From Stenotrophomonas indicatrix (GTDB lineage: Bacteria > Pseudomonadota > Gammaproteobacteria > Xanthomonadales > Xanthomonadaceae), in the NCBI GenBank assembly GCA_041545745.1, contig CP168152.1, positions 4,400,001 to 4,464,000 on the forward strand: 64,000 nucleotides of DNA, written 5' to 3'. The notes under the pieces were generated by a model. It worked only from the letters and a program-made list of their open reading frames with translations, had not been told where the DNA came from and searched no databases. Made by a program: the position numbers and the translations under genes. Within the stretch, counting starts at the first letter, position 1, and every line of letters begins with the position of its first letter. Below are positions 57,590-64,000 of this stretch, one piece after another.

Positions 57590-59710
57590 ATGAAAGCCTC
57601 TTCCCATGCGCCGCGGCTGCAGTCGAAGCTGCTCGGTGCCGTTTCTGTTGGTCTGGCTGTTGTCCTGATATGCGCCTTGGCGGGCCTGGCGTCGGCCTGG
57701 TTGAAGCTGTCCACCGAAGTCCCTCCGGAGGTCGCCCACAGCCGCGACGCCGAGCGCCTGCAGCGTGAGTTCCGCGGGCAGGTGCAGGAATGGAAGAACG
57801 TGCTGCTGCGTGGCCACGATGACGCGTTGCGCCGGCACCACCTGCAGGCCTTCGACAGCGAAGGCCGCCTCGTTGCCAAACTGGCCAAAGGCCTGGCCGC
57901 CAGCCCCGATGCGCGCACGCGGGAACTGGCTCAAGCGTTTTCCGGACTGCACGCACAGTTGCAGCAGGACTACCACGCGGCGTTGCAGGCCTTCGCTGAC
58001 GCCAGCTACGACCCTGCGGTGGGCGATTCACTGGTGCGTGGCAAGGACCGTCCGGTGGCCAGTGCACTGGATGCCTTGAGCGTGCGTGCCACCGAGGTGG
58101 CCGAGGCTGCAGTGACGGCGCGTTCGCAGGATTCCCGGCAGGTGCTGGTGGCGTGCGCCGCGCTGACCATCGGCGCCGCCGTGCTGCTGCTGATCGCCCT
58201 TGGCTGGTGGCTGCGGCGCGCCGTGGTGCAGCCGGTGCTGGCGGTGGAAGCGGCCGCGCGTGCGGTCGCCGCCGGCGACCTCGACCACGTGGTGCAGGTG
58301 CGCAGCCGCGACGAGATCGGTCGCCTGGCACAGGCGATGCAGGCCGTGCAGAGCACCCTGCGTGGTGTGCTTGATGCGCAGACCGCGATGGCCAGGGCAC
58401 ACGACGCAGGCACGATCAGCCACCGCATGGATAGCAGCGCCTTCCCCGGCGCCTACGGCACGATGGTGGCCGACACCAACACCTTGGTCGATGCCCACAT
58501 CCAGGTGAAAATGCGCGCGATTACGATCATGGGCCGCTATGCAGTGGGCGATCTCAGCCTGGACATGGAGCGCCTGCCGGGCGAAAAAGCCGTGATCACC
58601 CAAGCGCTGGATGCGGTCAAATCCAACCTCGGTGCGATCAACGGCGAGATCCGCCGCCTGGCCGAAGCCGCTGCCGCAGGCGACTTCAGCCAGCGCGGCG
58701 ACAGCGCGCGCTTCGAGCATGATTTCCGCGCGATGGTCGAGGGCCTGAACCGGTTGATGCAGACCACCGAATACAACCTCGGCGACGTCTCGACGATGCT
58801 GCGTGCCATTGCCGATGGCCGCCTGGGTGCACGCATGCACGGCGATTTCCAGGGCGTGTTCGCCCGCATTGCCGGCGATGCCAACACCACGGCGGCACAA
58901 CTGGCCACGATCGTCACCGACATCAAGCACGCCTCGGGCAACATCCACACCGCCGCCGCCGAGATTGCCGCCGGCAACAACGACCTGTCACGCCGCACCG
59001 AACAGCAGGCGGCGAACCTGGAAGAAACCGCCGCGTCGATGGAAGAACTGACCTCTACGGTGCGCCAGAACGCCGAGCATGCGCGGCAGGCCAACCAGCT
59101 GGCGATCGGTGCGCACAGCGTGGCCTCGCATGGTGGTGAAGTGGTCGGCCAGGTCGTGGCGACGATGGATGCGATCGAAGGCTCGTCGCGGCAGATCGCC
59201 GACATCATCAGTGTGATAGACGGCATCGCATTCCAGACCAACATCCTGGCGTTGAATGCGGCGGTGGAAGCGGCGCGTGCCGGTGAGCAGGGCCGCGGCT
59301 TCGCGGTGGTCGCCAGTGAAGTGCGTACGCTCGCGCAGCGGTCGGCGGCAGCGGCCAAGGAAATCAAATCGCTGATCGAGGCGTCGGTGGAACAGGTGGG
59401 CCACGGTGCGCAGCGTGTGCGCCAGGCCGGCGACACCATGGCTGAGATCGTCGCTTCGGTGCAGCGCGTGACCGACATCATGGCTGAGATTTCGGCTGCC
59501 TCGCAGGAGCAGTCGGCCGGCATCGAGCAGGTCAGCCAGACCATCATCCAGATGGACGGCACCACCCAGCAGAATGCTGCGCTGGTGGAAGAAGCGAGTG
59601 CGGCGGCGCGCAGCCTGGAACAGCAGGCGAACCGCTTGATCGACTCGGTGGATGTGTTCGATCTGGGAGCCGCGACGGCAGCGAAGGGTGCCTTGGCGCA
59701 CGCGGCGTGA
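57590..59710 (+). CDS. Methyl-accepting chemotaxis receptor
   Basis: A 706-residue transducer. Membrane helices are at about residues 12-37 and 184-206, with a helical periplasmic sensor domain between them (about 40-180). A HAMP domain follows (207-260) and further HAMP-like repeats run to about 450 ([34 protein letters not shown]). The methyl-accepting cytoplasmic domain (about 455-690) contains the conserved hairpin tip [24 protein letters not shown] (near 545-570). No C-terminal NWETF-like pentapeptide is seen. The ligand is unknown. Confidence 0.95.
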   Translation: MKASSHAPRLQSKLLGAVSVGLAVVLICALAGLASAWLKLSTEVPPEVAHSRDAERLQREFRGQVQEWKNVLLRGHDDALRRHHLQAFDSEGRLVAKLAKGLAASPDARTRELAQAFSGLHAQLQQDYHAALQAFADASYDPAVGDSLVRGKDRPVASALDALSVRATEVAEAAVTARSQDSRQVLVACAALTIGAAVLLLIALGWWLRRAVVQPVLAVEAAARAVAAGDLDHVVQVRSRDEIGRLAQAMQAVQSTLRGVLDAQTAMARAHDAGTISHRMDSSAFPGAYGTMVADTNTLVDAHIQVKMRAITIMGRYAVGDLSLDMERLPGEKAVITQALDAVKSNLGAINGEIRRLAEAAAAGDFSQRGDSARFEHDFRAMVEGLNRLMQTTEYNLGDVSTMLRAIADGRLGARMHGDFQGVFARIAGDANTTAAQLATIVTDIKHASGNIHTAAAEIAAGNNDLSRRTEQQAANLEETAASMEELTSTVRQNAEHARQANQLAIGAHSVASHGGEVVGQVVATMDAIEGSSRQIADIISVIDGIAFQTNILALNAAVEAARAGEQGRGFAVVASEVRTLAQRSAAAAKEIKSLIEASVEQVGHGAQRVRQAGDTMAEIVASVQRVTDIMAEISAASQEQSAGIEQVSQTIIQMDGTTQQNAALVEEASAAARSLEQQANRLIDSVDVFDLGAATAAKGALAHAA

Positions 59711-59719
59711 TTGTGTCGT

Positions 59720-59784
59720 GTGCCGGCCAGCGGCCGGCACTACCGGGCAATATGCATACGGGTAGTGCCGGCCGCTGGCCGGCA
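59720..59784. repeat. Inverted pair of SMAG palindromes
   Basis: A minus copy at 59720-59743 and a plus copy at 59762-59784, both with GCCGGCC/GGCCGGC arms, arranged back to back about a near-symmetric centre. They lie between convergent chemotaxis and LysR genes. Confidence 0.86.
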
Positions 59785-59798
59785 ACCCACACAATGCA

Positions 59799-60701
59799 TC
59801 AGCGCAGGTAATCCGATGCAGCCATCGCTTCACCCAGGTAATCCAGGAACGAGCTGATACGCGCCGATACGGCCGTGTTGCGGTAGTACACCGCGTGGAT
59901 CGGCTGGTACACATCCAGCGTCTGTGCGGCCAGCACCGGCACCAACGTGCCGGCCGCACGATCACGTTCGGTCACGAAGTCGGACAGGCAGGTGATGCCC
60001 ACGCCCTCCACCGCCAGCGTGCGCAGGGTCTCGCCGCTGGACACCGCGATATCCGGGCGCACCAGCAGCTGCCCATCGGCATCGCCCGGCAGTGGCCAGC
60101 GGTTCAATGACTCCGGCTCGTTGAACCCCAGCAGCGTGTGCTGACCCAATGCCGCCACGCTGGTCGGCTCCCCGTGCGCGGCCAGATAGCCCAGGCTGGC
60201 CAGCAGCTGCAGCCGGCAGCGCCCCAGCGGCCGTGCATGCAGGGTGGAATCGGCCAGCGGGCCGATGCGGATCGCCAGGTCGGTACGCCGCTCCAGCAGG
60301 TCGATGTAGCGCTCGGAACTGTTCAACTCCAGCTGCACCTCCGGGTAGCGCGCGCGGTAGCCGGCCACCAACGGCGCGATCACGTGCAGCACGAACGGCA
60401 TCGCCGCATCCACCCGCAGCCGGCCAGCCGGACGTTCGCGCCGCGCAGCCATCTGTTCCTCGGCCGATTCCACCGCATCGATGATCGCCCGGGCATGGCG
60501 CAGGTAGGCCTCGCCCTCGGCGGTCAGGTGCAGGCGGCGGGTGGTACGGGTCAGCAGGGTCGTGCCCAGCTTGTCCTCCAGCCTGCCCAGCGCGCGGCTC
60601 ACGCCTGAAGGCGTCTGCCCCAGCTGCTCGGCGGCGGCGCTGATCGAACCGCTGTCGATCACCGCCAGGAAGGCCTGCATTTCGTCGAGGGTGGTTTTCA
60701 T
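59799..60701 (-). CDS. LysR-family transcriptional regulator
   Basis: A 300-residue regulator. The N-terminal winged helix reads MQAFLAVIDSGSISAAAEQLGQTPSGVSRALGRLEDKLG, followed by a periplasmic-binding-like effector domain. It is divergent from an MFS exporter gene with 105 bases between the starts, so it probably regulates that gene. The ligand is unknown. The start at 60701 fits the family; the frame upstream is not homologous. Confidence 0.94.
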   Translation of the reverse strand: MKTTLDEMQAFLAVIDSGSISAAAEQLGQTPSGVSRALGRLEDKLGTTLLTRTTRRLHLTAEGEAYLRHARAIIDAVESAEEQMAARRERPAGRLRVDAAMPFVLHVIAPLVAGYRARYPEVQLELNSSERYIDLLERRTDLAIRIGPLADSTLHARPLGRCRLQLLASLGYLAAHGEPTSVAALGQHTLLGFNEPESLNRWPLPGDADGQLLVRPDIAVSSGETLRTLAVEGVGITCLSDFVTERDRAAGTLVPVLAAQTLDVYQPIHAVYYRNTAVSARISSFLDYLGEAMAASDYLR

Positions 60702-60806
60702 GCCGTCATTATTGACCACCAGGCAAGAGTGATTGGCGTGAAGACCGGTTTTTCGGCAAAGGTCGGCCGCGCACACTGCGCGCCTTCCTTCCCTCTGGAC
60801 ACTGTC

Positions 60807-62021
60807 ATGATCCGTGGCATTCCGCTCGCCCTGCTGGCGCTGACCCTCGGCGCCTTTGCCATCGGCACCACCGAGTTCGTCATCGTCGGCCTGATCCCGA
60901 CCATCGCCGCCGACCTGCAGGTCAGCCTGCCGTCGGCGGGTCTGCTGGTCTCCCTGTATGCCCTCGGCGTGGCCGTCGGCGCACCGGTGCTGACCGCGCT
61001 CACCGGCCGTGTGCCGCGCAAGACGTTGCTGGTGGCGCTGATGGTGCTGTTCACCCTCGGCAACGTCATCGCGTGGATGGCACCGGGTTACACCTCGCTG
61101 ATCGTCGCCCGCATCCTCACCGGCCTGGCCCACGGCGTGTTCTTCTCGATCGGCTCGATCATCGCCACCGCGGTGGTGCCGAAGGAGAAGGCCGCCAGTG
61201 CCATCGCCATCATGTTCACCGGCTTGACCGTGGCACTGGTGACCGGCGTACCGCTGGGCACCTTCATCGGCCAGCACCTGGGCTGGCGCGCTACGTTCCT
61301 GGCCGTGGCCGGGCTGGGCGTGATCGCGCTGCTGGGCGCGCTGCTGTTCGTGCCGCGCGGCCTGGCACAGAGCGCGCCGGCCACCTTCCGCCAGCAGCTG
61401 GGCGTGCTTGCGCAGCCGCGCCTGCTGATGGTCTACGCCATCACCGCACTCGGCTACGGCGGCACGTTCCTGTCCTTCACCTACCTGACGCCGATCCTGC
61501 AGGACGTCACCGGCTTCTCGGCCAACGCGGTCAGCCTGGTGCTGCTGGTGTATGGCGTGTCGGTGGCGATCGGCAACCTGTGGGGTGGCCGCATGGCCGA
61601 CCGCATGGGTCCGGTGCCCGCGCTGAAGCGCATCTTCGCGCTGCTGGCCGTGGTGCTGCTGGTGATGACCTTCACCGCCCACAACACCTGGCTGATGCTG
61701 CTGACCGTACTGGCATTGGGCGCAGTGGCATTCGGCAACGTGCCCGGCCTGCAGGTGTATGTAGTCAAGCAGGCACAGCGCTACGCACCGCAGGCCACCG
61801 ATGTGGCCTCGGGCCTGAACATCGCCGCCTTCAACATTGGCATCGCACTGGGTGCGTCGCTGGGCGGCCTGGTGGTCGAGCACATCGGCCTGATGCATAC
61901 GCCGTGGCTGGGTGCGCTGGTGGTGGTCGGCGCGTATGGCCTGACCGTACTGAGCGGCCGCCTGGACCGTCGCGACGGCATCGATGATCGCGCCGAGGGC
62001 ATCACGGTGGCGGCGCATTGA
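60807..62021 (+). CDS. MFS drug/sugar efflux transporter (AraJ/SotB type)
   Basis: A 404-residue major facilitator with twelve predicted helices. Diagnostic DHA1 segments are [21 protein letters not shown], the loop-2 region [11 protein letters not shown], and [14 protein letters not shown]. It exports drugs or sugars in related proteins; the substrate is not known. It is divergent from the LysR gene and followed 85 bases later by dkgB. Confidence 0.93.
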   Translation: MIRGIPLALLALTLGAFAIGTTEFVIVGLIPTIAADLQVSLPSAGLLVSLYALGVAVGAPVLTALTGRVPRKTLLVALMVLFTLGNVIAWMAPGYTSLIVARILTGLAHGVFFSIGSIIATAVVPKEKAASAIAIMFTGLTVALVTGVPLGTFIGQHLGWRATFLAVAGLGVIALLGALLFVPRGLAQSAPATFRQQLGVLAQPRLLMVYAITALGYGGTFLSFTYLTPILQDVTGFSANAVSLVLLVYGVSVAIGNLWGGRMADRMGPVPALKRIFALLAVVLLVMTFTAHNTWLMLLTVLALGAVAFGNVPGLQVYVVKQAQRYAPQATDVASGLNIAAFNIGIALGASLGGLVVEHIGLMHTPWLGALVVVGAYGLTVLSGRLDRRDGIDDRAEGITVAAH

Positions 62022-62106
62022 TGAGCGCAATGCACCGTTGCCGGCATGCACACGGCCCCTGCCCTACCCTCTGCAATCACCTCCTTCCCCCGCTTTGGAG
62101 TTCCCC

Positions 62107-62916
62107 ATGACTGTCCCCGCTTTCGGCCTTGGCACCTTCCGCCTGAAAGACCAGACCGTGATCGACTCGGTGCGCAACGCACTGGACGTCGGCTACCGCG
62201 CCATCGACACCGCGCAGATCTACGGCAACGAAGCCGAGGTCGGCCAGGCCATCGCCGAGTCCGGCGTGCCGCGTGACGAGATCTACCTGACCACCAAGGT
62301 GTGGATCACCGAGTTCAAGCGCGACGCACTGCTGGCGAGCCTGCGCACCAGCCTGGGAAAGCTGCGCACCGACCATGTCGACCTGGCGCTGATCCACTGG
62401 CCGTCGCCGAACGACAAGGTCGATACGCCGATGGAGGAGTACCTGACCGCGCTGGCTGAAGCCAAGGCGCAGGGGCTGACCCGCGAGATTGGCATCTCCA
62501 ACTTCACCATCGCCCAGACCCGCAAGGCGATTGAGATCCTCGGTGCCGATGCGATCGCCACCAACCAGGTAGAGATCCACCCGTACCTGCAGAACCGCCT
62601 GCTAGTGAAGTTCCTGCAGGACAACGGCATCCACGTCACCGCGTACATGAGCCTGGCCTATGGCGAGGTGACCAAGGACCCGGTGATCCAGGCCATCGCC
62701 GGCCGCCATCAGGCCAGCCCGGCACAGATCGCACTGGCGTGGGCGCTGCAGCAGGACTACGCGGTCATTCCGTCGTCGACCAAGCGCGAGAACCTGGCCA
62801 GCAACCTGGAAGCGGCAGCGATCCGCCTGACCGAGGACGACATGGCCCAGATCGCCAAGCTGGACCGCGGCCATCGCCTGGCCAATCCGGAAGGCATTGC
62901 GCCGGCTTGGGATTGA
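62107..62916 (+). CDS. dkgB: 2,5-diketo-D-gluconate reductase B-like aldo/keto reductase
   Basis: A 269-residue NADPH-dependent aldo/keto reductase, close in length to E. coli DkgB (267). Catalytic residues are in [12 protein letters not shown] (Asp, Tyr), LTTKVW (Lys) and LIHWPSP (His). The C-terminal cofactor segment [14 protein letters not shown] is present. DkgB reduces methylglyoxal and similar aldehydes, so a detoxification role is likely. The ATG at 62107 is the family start. A terminator-like SMAG follows. Confidence 0.9.
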   Translation: MTVPAFGLGTFRLKDQTVIDSVRNALDVGYRAIDTAQIYGNEAEVGQAIAESGVPRDEIYLTTKVWITEFKRDALLASLRTSLGKLRTDHVDLALIHWPSPNDKVDTPMEEYLTALAEAKAQGLTREIGISNFTIAQTRKAIEILGADAIATNQVEIHPYLQNRLLVKFLQDNGIHVTAYMSLAYGEVTKDPVIQAIAGRHQASPAQIALAWALQQDYAVIPSSTKRENLASNLEAAAIRLTEDDMAQIAKLDRGHRLANPEGIAPAWD

Positions 62917-62925
62917 TCTGATGTT

Positions 62926-62955
62926 GTAGAGCCGAGCCCACGCTCGGCTCTCTAC
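62926..62955. repeat. SMAG-like palindrome with terminator potential
   Basis: GTAGAGCCGAGC/GCTCGGCTC arms (perfect 9 bp, 62929-62937 and 62942-62950), flanked by GTA and TAC. The CTAC on its right contains the TAG stop of the sensor kinase gene. It lies between convergent dkgB and the kinase. Confidence 0.78.
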
Positions 62956-64000
62956 AGGGCGGTGCACGGCGCGGCGCCGCTCGCAACATCGCGCAGATTG
63001 TTCAGAACCTCCTGCACCTCCAGGGGCTTGCACAGGAATCCGGCTGCGCCCAAGGCCTGCGCCCGCTCGATCACCTGCACGCGGGTATCCGCACTCATCA
63101 CCAGGACAGGCGGTGGAGCAGGCAACTGCCCGATCATCTCCAACACCTCCCAGCCGCTGCAACCGGGCATGTGCAGATCCAGCAGCACGACATCAGGCGC
63201 CAGCGCTTCAATTGCCTCCTGCGCCTCACGTCCATCACCCCGACAACTGATGCGATGTCCGGCGCAATCCAGCAGCTTCTCGACCACCTGTCGATTGGTC
63301 TCCACGTCCTCGAACAACAGGCAATGCAGAGACCTCACAGAGGCCGAATGATCCTGCAGCAACCGGTCCAGTGAAGGTGCCGCTGGTGCCTCTTCGGCGA
63401 CAGGCACCGTGAAGCGCCACACGAAGAGTCCGCCACCCGACACGCTGCGGCCGACCTCGACCGATCCGTTCATGGCGTCCGATATCCAGCGCACAATGTA
63501 GAGGCCCAGCCCAACGCCCTGCTCGCAACGAGCCTCGCCTTCACTGAGCTGGACGAAGGGCGAAAAGATCGAAGCACGATCCTTTTCATCGATTCCGTTG
63601 CCCGAATCAGATACTGCAATACGCACATCCCAGTTCGAACCGCTACGCACAGCCCGCACGGCAACATCTGCCTGGCTGCCCATCGGACTGAACTTGATGG
63701 CATTGCCAACCAGATTGGTGATGACCTGCTCGATCCGGCCAGCATCGGCCAGCATCCAGATGGCGCTGGTATCCCCATCGACACGAAGAACGACCCCTTT
63801 GTCGGCGGCGCAGGGTTCGCAGCTGGCCAGCATCGCATCGAGAATGGACGCCAGTGAGCAAGCCTCCGAACGAAGCTGGAGCGCTCCGCCATCAATACTG
63901 GCTACATCAAGTACGTCGTCGATACGGTTACGGAGCGCACGGGCGTTCTTTGCAACAACGTCCAATGCGCGGCGCTGGGCCTGCGCGATGTCATCAACCT
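62952..64000 (-). CDS. Hybrid sensor histidine kinase/response regulator (5' end outside window)
   Basis: The minus-strand frame is open to the window edge, so the N-terminus is missing. The visible part begins in the dimerisation helix (ending VLDVASIDGGALQL). An HATPase domain follows (N box NLVGNAIKF, G1 DSGNGID, G2 GVGLGLY). The C-terminal receiver domain has the phosphorylated Asp in VVLLDLHMPG and a Lys in FLCKPLE. No Hpt domain is seen in the window. Function and signal are unknown. The TAG stop is in a SMAG-like palindrome. Confidence 0.93.
   Translation of the reverse strand, partial: VDDIAQAQRRALDVVAKNARALRNRIDDVLDVASIDGGALQLRSEACSLASILDAMLASCEPCAADKGVVLRVDGDTSAIWMLADAGRIEQVITNLVGNAIKFSPMGSQADVAVRAVRSGSNWDVRIAVSDSGNGIDEKDRASIFSPFVQLSEGEARCEQGVGLGLYIVRWISDAMNGSVEVGRSVSGGGLFVWRFTVPVAEEAPAAPSLDRLLQDHSASVRSLHCLLFEDVETNRQVVEKLLDCAGHRISCRGDGREAQEAIEALAPDVVLLDLHMPGCSGWEVLEMIGQLPAPPPVLVMSADTRVQVIERAQALGAAGFLCKPLEVQEVLNNLRDVASGAAPCTAL

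Overview
The window is GC-rich (about two thirds G+C by eye) proteobacterial chromosome and fits the Stenotrophomonas maltophilia complex (Xanthomonadaceae). Two things point there. The gene products look like xanthomonad proteins. Nearly every larger intergenic gap also carries short palindromes headed by GTAG, the hallmark of the SMAG repeat family of S. maltophilia. No rRNA, tRNA, CRISPR array, transposase, integrase or phage gene was seen. The region reads as core chromosome with dense, often translationally coupled operons.

Layout. 1-4575: biotin operon, bioB (5' end outside the window)-bioF-bioH-atypical SDR-bioC. 4741-6332: YdcF-like membrane protein coupled to a PLP threonine/serine dehydratase (minus). 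6492-10121: YG-rich lipoprotein, a 560-base structured gap, mnmG, gamma-carbonic anhydrase. 10246-17013: six-gene membrane/AAA operon RDD-SpoIIM-DUF4129-DUF4350-MoxR-DUF58. 17141-19543: zinc-ribbon protein, YgiC-like ATP-grasp enzyme and YgiB-like (DUF1190) lipoprotein (minus). 19887-28942: ilvD, dinG, small membrane protein, aroE, TolB-like protein, SHOCT protein, hemB, bestrophin. 29126-37102: lipoprotein, DUF885 peptidase, Coa1-like protein, S9 peptidase, GST, UPF0114 protein, TonB-domain lipoprotein. 37176-41832: small protein, AraC regulator, and a NatAB-type ABC exporter coupled to a TAP-type hydrolase. 41919-43995: GGDEF remnant, DUF1203 protein, AA10 lytic polysaccharide monooxygenase. 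44107-49243: ferredoxin-NADP reductase, YadGH-type ABC exporter, a 670-base repeat-rich gap, ketopantoate reductase, epimerase-like protein. 49315-53925: TatD, HrpB, small membrane protein, RluE. 54006-62916: exported methyltransferase, aldo/keto reductase, a thioredoxin-reductase-like flavoprotein with its Rrf2 regulator, chemotaxis receptor, LysR/MFS pair, DkgB. 62952-64000: hybrid sensor kinase, 5' end outside the window.

How the genes work together. The biotin genes cover priming (BioC), release (BioH) and late ring assembly (BioF, BioB) of one pathway. The MoxR operon encodes a membrane complex with an AAA chaperone. The YgiB/YgiC pair, the NatAB and YadGH exporters and the Rrf2/flavoprotein pair are each coupled units.

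Most unusual content. Two long palindromic elements around 46.8 and 47.2 kb share a core but have independently compensated stems. A second palindrome family (GGGGTCAGAGCC-type) occurs four times. SMAG repeats supply the stop codons of four genes. An Rrf2 operator overlaps a probably leaderless promoter. The biotin operon contains an SDR lacking the usual Tyr and Lys, and there is an exported SAM-methyltransferase-like protein. No wholly new multi-gene system stands out with confidence. The strongest candidates for undescribed biology are the paired palindromic elements and the uncharacterised MoxR-associated membrane operon.
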